This document shows positions 26,973 through 36,385 of a DNA stretch of 64,000 nucleotides, piece by piece; the stretch's first letter is position 1, and each line of letters begins with the position of its first letter. Under the pieces are notes generated by a model. That model ran no database searches and had not been told where the DNA came from. It saw only the letters and a list, made by a program, of their open reading frames with translations. The stretch lies in the NCBI RefSeq assembly GCF_001655055.1, contig NZ_LXEW01000003.1, positions 147,683 to 211,682 on the forward strand. The letters run 5' to 3'. This stretch comes from Providencia heimbachae ATCC 35613 (GTDB lineage Bacteria > Pseudomonadota > Gammaproteobacteria > Enterobacterales > Enterobacteriaceae). The position numbers were made by a program, and so were the translations under genes.

Positions 26973-29645
26973 ATGTCGTTGAGCCTAAAAACGCACAGTG
27001 CAGTAACACTCACTGTTGGAAACAAACAGTATCATTATTTCAGCTTAGCGCTTGCTGAAAAAAAGCTCGGTAACGGATCTCAGTTGCCTAAATCCCTTAA
27101 AGTCCTATTCGAAAATTTATTACGTAATCTCGATGGTAAAAGTGTTGTTGAAGACGATCTTCAAGCGATTATCGATTGGCAAAAAAAAGCCCATGCAGAT
27201 AGAGAAATTGCCTACCGTCCAGCTCGAGTTTTAATGCAAGACTTTACTGGCGTACCCGCTGTTGTTGATCTGGCGGCAATGCGGGAAGCGGTTAAATCAC
27301 TGGGTGGAAATGTCAATCAAGTCAATCCATTATCACCAGTCGATCTTGTTATTGACCATTCCGTGATGGTTGATGAGTTTGGTACACAGAAAGCATTTGG
27401 TGAAAACGTCGAAATAGAAATGGAACGTAACCATGAGCGTTATCTATTTCTCCGTTGGGGACAAAAAGCCTTTAACCGGTTCAGAGTGGTTCCACCCGGA
27501 ACCGGTATCTGTCATCAGGTTAATCTAGAATACTTAGGTAAAGCAGTTTGGCATGAAGAAATTAATGGTGAGCTAATCGCGTATCCAGACACATTGGTTG
27601 GAACCGACTCCCATACTACGATGATTAATGGTCTAGGGGTACTCGGTTGGGGTGTTGGAGGGATAGAAGCAGAAGCCGCAATGCTTGGTCAGCCGGTATC
27701 TATGCTAATCCCTGATGTGGTGGGTTTTAAATTAACCGGTAAGTTGCCTGAAGGAATAACCGCTACAGACTTAGTGTTAACAGTCACCCAAATGCTGCGT
27801 AATCATGGTGTTGTCGGTAAGTTTGTTGAATTTTATGGTGATGGTCTTGCGGATTTACCTTTAGCGGATAGGGCGACTATTGCCAACATGTCGCCAGAAT
27901 ATGGGGCTACATGCGGTTTCTTCCCTGTCGATGAAGTGACATTATCTTACATGAAACTTACTGGTCGCAGTGATGACGAGATTGCGCTGGTGGAGGCTTA
28001 TAGCAAAGAGCAAGGGCTATGGCGTAACCCCGGTGATGAGCCTATCTTCACCAGTTCACTTGAATTAAATATGGCGACGGTTGAATCCAGTTTAGCAGGA
28101 CCAAAACGCCCACAAGATAGAGTTGAATTAAGCCAAGTTCCAAAAGCCTTCCAAGGTGCAATTGAGCTAGAAGTTAATAAACAAGATAAAAATGCACACC
28201 CTACGGTTAATTATCAAAACAAAACCTTTGAATTAACTGATGGTGCCGTAGTCATTGCTGCAATCACGTCATGTACAAATACCTCCAATCCAAGCGTTTT
28301 AATGGCGGCGGGGCTGTTAGCGCAAAAAGCGGTCGAAAAAGGATTAACACGTAAACCGTGGGTTAAATCGTCGTTAGCCCCAGGTTCTAAAGTTGTCACG
28401 GATTACTTAGCGGTAGCCGGTTTAACGCATTATCTCGATAAACTCGGCTTTAACCTTGTTGGCTATGGTTGTACAACCTGTATTGGTAACTCTGGCCCAT
28501 TACCCGCACCAATTGAAGAGGCGATCAAGCAGACTGATTTAACCGTAGGTGCGGTGTTATCGGGTAACCGTAACTTTGAAGGACGCATACATCCGTTGGT
28601 GAAAACTAACTGGCTTGCGTCGCCTCCATTAGTGGTTGCCTATGCTTTAGCGGGCAACATGAACGTTAATCTAAAAAATGAACCATTAGGCGTTGATAAA
28701 CAAGGCAATGATGTTTATCTCAAAGATATTTGGCCAACCAGTGCAGAAATCGCGTTAGCGGTTGAAAAAGTAAAAACCGACATGTTCCGTAAGGAATATA
28801 GCGCAGTATTTGATGGTGATGAAGCATGGCGTGCATTACAAGTTGAGAGTTCATCAACCTACAAATGGCAGGGTGATTCAACGTATATTCGTCGCCCCCC
28901 TTTCTTTGAAAACATGAGCGCAACGCCGGCCAAAATTGAAGACATTCATGGGGCTAATATTTTAGCTATCCTTGGTGATTCAGTCACAACAGACCACATA
29001 TCGCCAGCAGGGAATATTAAAAAAGATAGCCCTGCGGGTCGCTATTTACAAGAGCACGGAGTCGCAGTCGCTGACTTTAACTCTTATGGCTCTCGCCGAG
29101 GTAATCATGAAGTGATGATGCGAGGCACCTTTGCGAATATTCGAATACGTAATGAAATGCTTTCGGGTGTTGAGGGAGGGTATACATTACATATTCCGAC
29201 AGGCCAGCAAATGGCGATTTATGATGCAGCGATGCTGTATCAACAAGAAAAACGTCCTTTAGCGATTATTGCAGGTAAAGAGTACGGTTCTGGCTCAAGT
29301 CGTGACTGGGCGGCGAAAGGAACTAACTTACTTGGTGTTAGAGTGGTTATTGCCGAGTCTTATGAACGTATCCACCGCTCAAACCTCATTGGTATGGGGG
29401 TGATCCCGCTTGAATTTACGGGGGGAATGTCACGTAAGACGCTAGGGTTAAAAGGCGATGAACGGATCGATGTGACTTCGCTTCAATCACTGACGCCAGG
29501 GCAAGATATTAGGGTTAAAATAACCTATGCTAATGGTGAGGTTAAAGAAATCGCGACACGTTGCCGTATTGATACTGGAACAGAAATGGAATACTACCGC
29601 CACGGTGGTATCTTGCATTATGTCATAAGGCAGATGCTTAACTAA
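26973..29645 (+). CDS. acnA: Aconitate hydratase A
   Basis: AcnA interconverts citrate and isocitrate and is the stress- and stationary-phase aconitase in enterics. The 890-residue protein matches E. coli AcnA (891). The [4Fe-4S] ligands are Cys in ITSCTNTSNPS (about 433) and the two in YGCTTCIGNSGPLP (about 499 and 502). The substrate-binding motifs VGTDSHTTMINGLG and AGKEYGSGSSRDWAAKG are present. I place the start at ATG 26973 after AAGGAGGAG; an in-frame ATG at 26922 would add 17 unconserved residues. Confidence 0.97.
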   Translation: MSLSLKTHSAVTLTVGNKQYHYFSLALAEKKLGNGSQLPKSLKVLFENLLRNLDGKSVVEDDLQAIIDWQKKAHADREIAYRPARVLMQDFTGVPAVVDLAAMREAVKSLGGNVNQVNPLSPVDLVIDHSVMVDEFGTQKAFGENVEIEMERNHERYLFLRWGQKAFNRFRVVPPGTGICHQVNLEYLGKAVWHEEINGELIAYPDTLVGTDSHTTMINGLGVLGWGVGGIEAEAAMLGQPVSMLIPDVVGFKLTGKLPEGITATDLVLTVTQMLRNHGVVGKFVEFYGDGLADLPLADRATIANMSPEYGATCGFFPVDEVTLSYMKLTGRSDDEIALVEAYSKEQGLWRNPGDEPIFTSSLELNMATVESSLAGPKRPQDRVELSQVPKAFQGAIELEVNKQDKNAHPTVNYQNKTFELTDGAVVIAAITSCTNTSNPSVLMAAGLLAQKAVEKGLTRKPWVKSSLAPGSKVVTDYLAVAGLTHYLDKLGFNLVGYGCTTCIGNSGPLPAPIEEAIKQTDLTVGAVLSGNRNFEGRIHPLVKTNWLASPPLVVAYALAGNMNVNLKNEPLGVDKQGNDVYLKDIWPTSAEIALAVEKVKTDMFRKEYSAVFDGDEAWRALQVESSSTYKWQGDSTYIRRPPFFENMSATPAKIEDIHGANILAILGDSVTTDHISPAGNIKKDSPAGRYLQEHGVAVADFNSYGSRRGNHEVMMRGTFANIRIRNEMLSGVEGGYTLHIPTGQQMAIYDAAMLYQQEKRPLAIIAGKEYGSGSSRDWAAKGTNLLGVRVVIAESYERIHRSNLIGMGVIPLEFTGGMSRKTLGLKGDERIDVTSLQSLTPGQDIRVKITYANGEVKEIATRCRIDTGTEMEYYRHGGILHYVIRQMLN

Positions 29646-29658
29646 TTTACCATTATCG

Positions 29659-29694
29659 ACGCCTGCATGAGTTTACTCCGCAGGCGTTTTTTTT
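29659..29694 (+). terminator. acnA terminator
   Basis: The stem ACGCCTGC / GCAGGCGT is followed by seven or more T residues. Confidence 0.92.
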
Positions 29695-29922
29695 ATTTAT
29701 ATAGCAATGTTTGTGATGAATGTTGTTTTTTCTCAATATTTTAATCGTTATTCTAGGCTATGGTAGTGACAAGTTGTTGGAATTATTTTAGATATATATA
29801 GGGAGAAAAAACCGAACACAGCATGACATTGTGTCGTGTAAGGTGAGCCATAAATAAGTTTCTTTGTAATTTGAGCAAGTGAATCACTCGCATTTATCGA
29901 AAACAACGTAAAGGAAATAAAT

Positions 29923-30366
29923 ATGGCAGAAATCCATGAAACTGACTTTTATAAAGGGGCATTGTGGGCCGCAGATATCCTATTAAGTACTTCACACTTT
30001 GCGGGTGCAAATGATGAAGTTAGAGATATTTTAGAGCATATACCCAATTTATATTCGATAGTGATGCAAACGCCAGAAACTGAAATCCATGATTTACGCT
30101 TATACGCTGATAAAGAATTCCCGCTAGGATTAAACGCAGATTATTCTTCCATTTCGATTGCTCCGCTAAAAGACTTTTTTGAAATTTTACCTATGCCTGA
30201 TCAAGACCCTAATAATGTGACTGAAGAGGTTGAATCTTGGGGAGTCATTGCTCAAACATCAACAGGTAAACAGGATTTATTAATCGCAGGGCTATTAACA
30301 GCGGCATCTGCACAAGTTTATGCTCAAGCGTTATCAAAACAGCTTGAATTACAGGCTGCAAAATAA
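29923..30366 (+). CDS. Uncharacterised 147-residue protein
   Basis: I do not recognise this protein. It is acidic and soluble, with no signal peptide, membrane segment or metal motif, and is predicted mainly helical at both ends. The centre is rich in Pro and Asp (FFEILPMPDQDPNN). AAAGGA nine bases before ATG 29923 supports translation, and a terminator follows. It stands alone between acnA and hemB, and has no counterpart at this position in E. coli. Confidence 0.72.
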   Translation: MAEIHETDFYKGALWAADILLSTSHFAGANDEVRDILEHIPNLYSIVMQTPETEIHDLRLYADKEFPLGLNADYSSISIAPLKDFFEILPMPDQDPNNVTEEVESWGVIAQTSTGKQDLLIAGLLTAASAQVYAQALSKQLELQAAK

Positions 30367-30420
30367 CCAAAAGATTAAATATTGAACTTTTTTTTGAGTG
30401 AAAATTAGGCGTAAATGCCA

Positions 30421-30461
30421 AAAAACCGCGATACTGTATTTACGTACAGTGTCGCGGTTTT
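30421..30461. terminator. Bidirectional terminator before hemB
   Basis: A long stem AAAACCGCGA-TACTGTA pairs with TACAGTG-TCGCGGTTTT, between the convergent 147-residue gene and hemB; T tracts on both sides. Confidence 0.88.
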
Positions 30462-30476
30462 ATTTATGGGGAAAGC

Positions 30477-31454
30477 TTATAAAATTTTATCTTCAGCGAG
30501 CTGTAAAGCGAAGTAAGTGAAGATCAAATCTGCCCCAGCACGTTTAATGGAACCTAATGTTTCGAGGGTTACACGGGTTTCATCAATAGCCCCTGCTTGG
30601 GCGGCGAATTTAATTTGTGCGTATTCGCCACTTACCTGATATGCCCCAATCGGTAACTGCGTACATTCGCGTAAGTCACGGATGATATCGAGATAGGCAC
30701 CTGCTGGTTTTACCATCAATGCATCAGCCCCTTCTTGCACATCAATTAATGATTCATGAATAGCTTCACGGCGATTCATTGGGTTCATCTGATAGGTTTT
30801 TCTATCACCTTTTAGGCAAGAACCCGCAGCATCACGGAATGGGCCGTAAAGTGCCGATGCAAATTTAGTGGAGTAAGACATTATGGCGGTGTCGGTAAAG
30901 CCAGCGGCATCAAGAGCATGACGGATTGCGGCAACTTGACCATCCATTGCGGCTGATGGTGCAATAAAATCAGCCCCCGCACGTGCTGCTGCCACAGCCT
31001 GTAAGCCGAGATTGTGGATAGTGGCGTCATTATCCACTATATCACCATGCATCACACCACAATGTCCGTGAGAGGTATATTCACAGAAGCAGGTATCAGA
31101 CATCACTATCATTTCTGGTACGGCATCTTTGCAGATACGTGACATCCGTGAAACTAGTCCATTTTCATTCCATGCATCACTGCCATTTTCATCAAGGTGA
31201 TGTGACACCCCAAATGTCATAACAGATTTAATTCCCGCCTTAGCAATACGTTCTATTTCGTAAGCTAAACGCTTTTCCGGGATACGCATAACACCGGGCA
31301 TACTTGCGATTGGCATATAGTCATCAAGACCTTCTTCAACAAAGATAGGCAAGCACAGGTCATTGAGTGATAGGTGGGTTTCTTGAAATAAAGTGCGGAG
31401 TTTTTCAGTTTTACGCAATCTTCTCATGCGTTGAATGGAATGCAGGTTATTCAC
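30477..31454 (-). CDS. hemB: Delta-aminolevulinic acid dehydratase (porphobilinogen synthase)
   Basis: HemB joins two 5-aminolevulinate molecules to porphobilinogen in haem and corrin synthesis. The 325-residue enzyme shows the zinc-binding cysteines in [15 protein letters not shown], the catalytic lysine in [17 protein letters not shown] and the Schiff-base lysine in [12 protein letters not shown]. The start is GTG 31454 with AAGGAG seven bases upstream. In E. coli hemB is elsewhere; here it lies between acnA and ribA. Confidence 0.96.
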   Translation of the reverse strand: MNNLHSIQRMRRLRKTEKLRTLFQETHLSLNDLCLPIFVEEGLDDYMPIASMPGVMRIPEKRLAYEIERIAKAGIKSVMTFGVSHHLDENGSDAWNENGLVSRMSRICKDAVPEMIVMSDTCFCEYTSHGHCGVMHGDIVDNDATIHNLGLQAVAAARAGADFIAPSAAMDGQVAAIRHALDAAGFTDTAIMSYSTKFASALYGPFRDAAGSCLKGDRKTYQMNPMNRREAIHESLIDVQEGADALMVKPAGAYLDIIRDLRECTQLPIGAYQVSGEYAQIKFAAQAGAIDETRVTLETLGSIKRAGADLIFTYFALQLAEDKIL

Positions 31455-31599
31455 AATATCTCCTTGTAGGTTGAAAAATAAGCTTAATTATTGAAGCTTA
31501 CTTATCAAGGTAATAATATTGCAAACAGTATAAACCTTATAAAAAGAATGTGAATAAATCTCTGGCATTGAATTGTTAGATGTCTAGCCTCAAAACAAT

Positions 31600-31622
31600 G
31601 GAAGAGCGATTGCCACTCTTCC
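31600..31622 (-). terminator. ribA terminator
   Basis: The stem GGAAGAG / CTCTTCC is followed on the minus strand by ATTGTTTT, just after the ribA stop. Confidence 0.7.
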
Positions 31623-31638
31623 TTTGTGATAAGTTACT

Positions 31639-32235
31639 TCACTGATGTTTAAACAGCAAATGACCCATTTTTTCAGCTTTTACATCTAAATAATGCGCGT
31701 TACTTGGATTACGGCCAACAATTAAGGGAACACGCTCAACAACGTTGATCCCAGCTTCACGCATAATATCAATCTTTTTAGGATTATTAGTTAATAAGCG
31801 AACCTCATTAATACCTAAAAGCTTATACATATCAGAGCAAAGTGTAAAATCACGCTCATCGGCTTTAAAGCCTAGCTTGAGATTGGCTTCAACGGTATCG
31901 AGGCCTTGATCTTGCAAAGCATAAGCCCGAATTTTATTGAGTAAGCCAATGTTTCTACCTTCTTGGCGATGGTAAAGTAGAATACCTCGGCCTTCTTTAC
32001 TAATCTGAGAGAGCGCGGCTTCTAATTGAAAACCACAATCACATCGTAGGCTGAATAATGCATCCCCAGTCAAACATTCTGAGTGGATCCGACTAAGGAC
32101 AGGGACGGCTCCGGAAATATCACCAAAAACCAATGCTACGTGATCACGACCTGTTGCGATTTCTTCAAAGCCAATCATTAGGAATTCACCGAATGGAGTG
32201 GGGAGTTTTGCTTCGGCAACGCGTTTTAGCTGCAT
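31639..32235 (-). CDS. ribA: GTP cyclohydrolase II
   Basis: RibA opens GTP to start riboflavin synthesis. The 198-residue protein has the zinc cysteines in [18 protein letters not shown], the motif [13 protein letters not shown] and LLTNNPKKI, as in E. coli RibA (196). I prefer ATG 32235 ([17 protein letters not shown]), preceded by GAAAG, to ATG 32247, which lacks a ribosome-binding site. It is divergent from pgpB as in E. coli. Confidence 0.96.
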   Translation of the reverse strand: MQLKRVAEAKLPTPFGEFLMIGFEEIATGRDHVALVFGDISGAVPVLSRIHSECLTGDALFSLRCDCGFQLEAALSQISKEGRGILLYHRQEGRNIGLLNKIRAYALQDQGLDTVEANLKLGFKADERDFTLCSDMYKLLGINEVRLLTNNPKKIDIMREAGINVVERVPLIVGRNPSNAHYLDVKAEKMGHLLFKHQ

Positions 32236-32449
32236 ATTTTCTTTCATTAGTTAAAGTGACTCTGCTTAATTAATAACGTGAATCGATATAGAGGACATTA
32301 AGTATAATATATCGATGCTATATGACGTTTAGCATATAGTTGCTGACAATCTTTGCACACAGCCAGCAGTGTATTACTATAGCAGAGTTAATAAGCGGGT
32401 GGATGTAATATTTATTATCGGGGAGAACGATATCAATGGAATGCACTAA

Positions 32450-33172
32450 ATGAAAAAAAATATTTTTAGCGTTATTATTTTTTCAATCTTACTGATGGCA
32501 CCACCTATTATAATGATAGTAATGGGATGGCAGTGGTCACCAGAAACTCAGCCTAAATCGATGAAATGGCTCCTTTGGGTGACCGATACAGCGGGTGCGC
32601 CGTATAGCATTATTACGTCAGTTATTTTGATAGGGATCACATTGTTTGTTTTTCGTTCCGAACGAAGAAAATGGATTAAACTAACGGTCATTTTGATTTT
32701 TTGTATATTAGCAATGCAAGGCGTGAAATCCTTGCTTAAAAATAGTTTTCAGGAACCAAGACCTTATATTTCTTGGCTAGAAAAGAAATATGCTATTTCA
32801 AATTCGGAATTTTATGATCTAAAAAGGTCACAGCGTGCTGAGTTAGTCAAAACAACCGTTAAACAAGATCAAAGTATTCCCAAATGGCAACGTCAGCATT
32901 GGCAATTAGAAACAGGGTATTCATTTCCTTCAGGGCACATGTTATTTGCTGCGGGATGGGCGTTGCTATTAATTGGTTTGTTTTGGCAGCGTCGACAATA
33001 TGCGCTTTGTATACTATTAGCGGTGTGGGCAGAAGGGATCGCATTTAGCCGTATGCTACTTGGAATGCATTGGCCTATCGACATTATTGTATCAATTATC
33101 ATTAGTGCACTTTTTGCCATATTGGGTTATCGGTTATTCCAATATAGATTATTAAAAAATGGCACTGATTAA
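32450..33172 (+). CDS. pgpB: Phosphatidylglycerophosphatase B
   Basis: PgpB is an inner-membrane PAP2-family phosphatase acting on phosphatidylglycerophosphate, undecaprenyl pyrophosphate and related lipids. The 240-residue protein has about six membrane segments and the three PAP2 motifs: KSLLKNSFQEPRP (about residue 91), YSFPSGHMLFAAG (about 157) and SRMLLGMHWPIDI (about 197). Its ATG overlaps the stop of a five-codon upstream frame (ATG 32435, TGA 32451-32453), noted as a finding. lapA follows after about 145 bases. Confidence 0.93.
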   Translation: MKKNIFSVIIFSILLMAPPIIMIVMGWQWSPETQPKSMKWLLWVTDTAGAPYSIITSVILIGITLFVFRSERRKWIKLTVILIFCILAMQGVKSLLKNSFQEPRPYISWLEKKYAISNSEFYDLKRSQRAELVKTTVKQDQSIPKWQRQHWQLETGYSFPSGHMLFAAGWALLLIGLFWQRRQYALCILLAVWAEGIAFSRMLLGMHWPIDIIVSIIISALFAILGYRLFQYRLLKNGTD

Positions 33173-33318
33173 TGTTTCAACAAAAATGACGAAAAGTGGG
33201 TGTTTTTAGTACGATGCGGTTTATTGCATAAAATAAATTACTTTGTCTGAATGCGCCGGAAATGCTACCTTATCAGGTAGATATTTTGAGTCCATAAGAA
33301 CTGATAGCGGGAACAAAT

Positions 33319-33636
33319 GTGAAATATTTTCTGATTTTATTACTAGCGGTCGCCTTTTTTATTATTTCGATTACGCTAGGTTCAAGCAATGATCAGGTTA
33401 TTACATTTAACTACCTGATAGCAAAAGGAGATTTTTCTTTATCATCTCTGCTTGCATCACTTTTTGGTGTCGGTTTTGTGCTTGGTTGGCTCGTTTGTGC
33501 CATATTTTATTTGCGTACGATTGTTAGCCTTAAAAATGCACGTCGTAAAATTAGACGTCTAGAATCACAATTAGGTGCTGAAGGAAAAGAAACTTCAGAC
33601 TCAACCTCATTAGTGACAACTCAGAACAAGGACTAA
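33319..33636 (+). CDS. lapA: Lipopolysaccharide assembly protein A
   Basis: LapA (YciS) is a small inner-membrane protein that works with LapB in lipopolysaccharide assembly and LpxC control. The 105-residue product has two membrane segments (residues about 3-20 and 42-66) and a basic C-terminal helix (ARRKIRRLESQLG). The start is GTG 33319; the overlapping ATG at 33317 is in another frame. The lapB start lies six bases after the lapA stop. Confidence 0.94.
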   Translation: MKYFLILLLAVAFFIISITLGSSNDQVITFNYLIAKGDFSLSSLLASLFGVGFVLGWLVCAIFYLRTIVSLKNARRKIRRLESQLGAEGKETSDSTSLVTTQNKD

Positions 33637-33642
33637 TCCTTT

Positions 33643-34812
33643 ATGTTCGAGTTGCTGTTTCTGTTGCTACCTGTCGCCGCTGCTTACGGCTGGTACATGG
33701 GGCGCAGAAGTGCTCAACAAGATAAGCAGCAACATGCCAATCGCTTGTCGCGTGATTATGTGACAGGCGTGAACTTCCTTTTATCCAATCAACAGGATAA
33801 GGCCGTCGATCTCTTTCTTGAAATGTTGAAAGAAGACAGCTCCGCTTTTGAAGCTCACCTCACATTAGGTAACTTATTTCGCTCTCGAGGTGAAGTTGAA
33901 CGCGCCATTCGTATTCACCAATCGCTGGTGGAAAGTGCTGCACTCTCATTTGAACAACGTTTATTAGCTACTCAACAGTTAGGGCGAGACTATATGACTG
34001 CCGGTGTTTATGACCGCGCAGAAAATATGTTTCAGCAACTGACTGATGAAGTTGATTTTAAACATAGTGCACTCCAATCGCTATTAAGCATTTATCAACT
34101 CACCAGTGATTGGGGGAAAGCGATTGATGTCGCTGGAAAACTCGTTAAGTTAGGGAATAATGATTTACGAGAGCAAATTGCGCATTTTTATTGTGAACTC
34201 GCCACACAACAACTTGGCAGTGATGACCTTGATGATGCACTAAACTTACTAAATAAAGCCGCTCAGGCAGATAAAAACTGCGCCCGGGTTTCAATTATGA
34301 AAGGACGCATTTTTATCGAGCTGGGTCATTATGAAAAGGCGATTAGTGTCTTAAAGCAAGTTTATGAACAAGATCGTGAACTTGTCGCAGAGACATTACC
34401 GTTACTTTATGATTGTTATAAACAAACGGGGCTTTCTGACGAATGGGAAGATTATCTTCGCCAGTGCGTCGACGGTGACTCCGGTGCAATCGCTGAGTTG
34501 TATCTTGCAGATATTATTGTTGAAAAACAAAGTCATGAAGCTGCCGCAAGTTATATTAATGACCAAATTCAACATCATCCAACCATGCGTTTATTTTATC
34601 GTTTAATGGATTACCATCTGCAGGAAGCGGAAGAAGGTCGAGCTAAAGAAAGCTTGATTTTATTGAAAAAAATGGTGGGTGAACAAATCAGAACAAAACC
34701 TGATTATCGCTGCCACAAGTGTGGTTTTACATCGCGTTCGTTATATTGGCACTGCCCATCTTGTCGCTCTTGGGACACAATTAAACCGATCCGTGGGTTA
34801 GATGGCCAGTGA
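33643..34812 (+). CDS. lapB: Lipopolysaccharide assembly protein B
   Basis: LapB (YciM) couples FtsH proteolysis of LpxC to lipopolysaccharide demand. The 389-residue protein has an N-terminal membrane anchor (LLFLLLPVAAAYGWYMG), a cytoplasmic run of TPR repeats (about 35-330) and a C-terminal rubredoxin-type metal site with Cys pairs in CHKCGF and CPSCRSW. All these elements match the E. coli protein (389 residues). AAGGA lies about 11 bases before the ATG. Confidence 0.96.
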   Translation: MFELLFLLLPVAAAYGWYMGRRSAQQDKQQHANRLSRDYVTGVNFLLSNQQDKAVDLFLEMLKEDSSAFEAHLTLGNLFRSRGEVERAIRIHQSLVESAALSFEQRLLATQQLGRDYMTAGVYDRAENMFQQLTDEVDFKHSALQSLLSIYQLTSDWGKAIDVAGKLVKLGNNDLREQIAHFYCELATQQLGSDDLDDALNLLNKAAQADKNCARVSIMKGRIFIELGHYEKAISVLKQVYEQDRELVAETLPLLYDCYKQTGLSDEWEDYLRQCVDGDSGAIAELYLADIIVEKQSHEAAASYINDQIQHHPTMRLFYRLMDYHLQEAEEGRAKESLILLKKMVGEQIRTKPDYRCHKCGFTSRSLYWHCPSCRSWDTIKPIRGLDGQ

Positions 34813-34855
34813 CGCTGTCACTTTTTAATGATTACAACTCAATAAAGGCTTTGAA

Positions 34856-35593
34856 ATGATCTCCTCAACTGAGAACCAGACTCGCGTAACGACCCACTCG
34901 CCAGTCATTGTTGCGCTGGATTACGATAATGCAAATGATGCTCTGGCTTTTGTAGACCGTATCGACCCGCGTGATTGTCGGTTAAAAGTGGGCAAAGAAA
35001 TGTTCACTTTTAATGGTCCTCAATTTGTTAAATCACTCCATCAACGGGGTTTCGACGTTTTTCTTGATTTGAAATTTCACGATATCCCTAATACCGTTGC
35101 TCGTGCTGTTGCCGCCTCGGCAGAGATGGGCGTATGGATGGTGAATGTGCATGCTGGTGGGGGCGCTCGCATGATGGAAGCTGCGCGTCAAGCATTAGAA
35201 GCCTATGGCAAAGATGCACCGTTATTAACCGCGGTAACGGTTTTAACCAGTATGGATGAATCCGACTTAATCGGCGTGGGTATCGATGTTTCACCCGCAG
35301 TGCATGCTAAGCGTCTGGCTTTACTGACTAAAGCCTGTGGACTTGATGGCGTTGTATGTTCAGCCCATGAAGCAGAAAGCTTAAAAATTGCTTGCGGTGC
35401 TGATTTTAAATTAGTTACCCCAGGTATTCGCCCTGTTGGGAGTGATGTTGGCGACCAACGCCGTATCATGACCCCCCAAGATGCGGTAAAAGCAGGGGTT
35501 GATTATATGGTTATTGGTCGACCAATAACGCGTAGTGATAACCCTACATTGACATTGCAACAAATCAATCAGTCAATTAAGGGCTTGGTATGA
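34856..35593 (+). CDS. pyrF: Orotidine 5'-phosphate decarboxylase
   Basis: PyrF makes UMP from orotidine monophosphate, the last step of pyrimidine nucleotide synthesis. The 245-residue TIM-barrel enzyme has the catalytic Asp-Lys array in [15 protein letters not shown] and the phosphate loop LVTPGIRP plus [14 protein letters not shown] precedes ATG 34856. The stop overlaps the yciH start as ATGA, so the pair is translationally coupled, as in E. coli. Confidence 0.97.
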   Translation: MISSTENQTRVTTHSPVIVALDYDNANDALAFVDRIDPRDCRLKVGKEMFTFNGPQFVKSLHQRGFDVFLDLKFHDIPNTVARAVAASAEMGVWMVNVHAGGGARMMEAARQALEAYGKDAPLLTAVTVLTSMDESDLIGVGIDVSPAVHAKRLALLTKACGLDGVVCSAHEAESLKIACGADFKLVTPGIRPVGSDVGDQRRIMTPQDAVKAGVDYMVIGRPITRSDNPTLTLQQINQSIKGLV

Positions 35594-35916
35594 GTGATAC
35601 CAATAGCCGTTTAGTTTACAGTACAGATGTCGGCCGTATCGATGAAGAAAAGCCAAAAATAGAAAGGCCAAAAGGTGACGGTATTGTTCGAATTCGCCGT
35701 GAAACATCTGGTCGTAAAGGAAAAGGCGTTTGTATAATTACAGGTCTAGACTTAGATGATATCGAGCTTAATAAGTTGGCCGCCGAATTGAAAAAAAAAT
35801 GTGGATGTGGCGGGGCAATTAAAGACGGTGACATTGAGATTCAAGGTGATAAGCGAGACTTGATAAAACAACTTCTTGAAGCTAAAGGCATGAAAGTTAA
35901 GCTGGCGGGTGGTTGA
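35590..35916 (+). CDS. yciH: SUI1/eIF1-like protein YciH
   Basis: This 108-residue protein has a SUI1 domain like eukaryotic initiation factor 1, with [17 protein letters not shown] and [20 protein letters not shown]. In E. coli it influences initiation fidelity in vitro; its role in the cell is uncertain. It overlaps pyrF by four bases and is followed by a terminator. Confidence 0.95.
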   Translation: MSDTNSRLVYSTDVGRIDEEKPKIERPKGDGIVRIRRETSGRKGKGVCIITGLDLDDIELNKLAAELKKKCGCGGAIKDGDIEIQGDKRDLIKQLLEAKGMKVKLAGG

Positions 35917-35927
35917 TAAAACCAAAT

Positions 35928-35957
35928 GATAAGGGGAATAGGGCTATCCCCCTTATC
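35928..35957. terminator. yciH / osmB bidirectional terminator
   Basis: The stem GATAAGGGG / CCCCTTATC with an inner ATAG / CTAT pair lies between convergent yciH and osmB. Confidence 0.82.
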
Positions 35958-35963
35958 TTCCAA

Positions 35964-36182
35964 TTATTTACCTACCTGACGGCCAATAATACCCCCAACA
36001 GCAGCCCCACCAATTGTTCCTAGTGGACTACCATCTGTGAGTATCGCACCACCTACAGCACCAACGCCTGCGCCGATGGTCGTGTTCTTATCACGTTTAG
36101 ACATGTTCGAACACGCGCTAACACTGATTGCGACAGAGGCAACCACGAAAAAAGATAAGATGCGTTTAGTAATAGTATTCAT
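35964..36182 (-). CDS. osmB: Osmotically inducible lipoprotein OsmB
   Basis: This 72-residue lipoprotein matches OsmB. A signal peptide ends in the lipobox VSAC-SN (Cys about residue 24), and the mature part is a glycine-zipper segment (GAGVGAVGGAIL, GTIGGAAVGGIIG). OsmB is induced by osmotic stress and stationary phase in E. coli. Position after yciH is conserved. Confidence 0.92.
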   Translation of the reverse strand: MNTITKRILSFFVVASVAISVSACSNMSKRDKNTTIGAGVGAVGGAILTDGSPLGTIGGAAVGGIIGRQVGK

Positions 36183-36334
36183 TTTATTAACCCTTAGCTT
36201 AAACTATGACATGTCATAAAATATCACGGGCAGTAATTTAACGAATAAGAATAATCAGGAATAAATATCGAAATAGCCCGTACTTTTAACTTTTAATGCG
36301 AACGGCAACACGGATACCGTAAAGTTAAAAACAA

Positions 36335-36364
36335 AAAGACTACAGAAGTTAATCTGTAGTCTTT
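36335..36364 (-). terminator. rnb terminator
   Basis: The 12-base stem AAAGACTACAGA / TCTGTAGTCTTT with a six-base loop lies just after the rnb stop, with T residues on the minus side. Confidence 0.85.
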
Positions 36365-36385
36365 CAATTTTAGCACAAATAAGGT

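Noticed and set aside
34364..34606. Plus-strand frame inside lapB
   Set aside because: It is an out-of-frame shadow within a conserved TPR protein.
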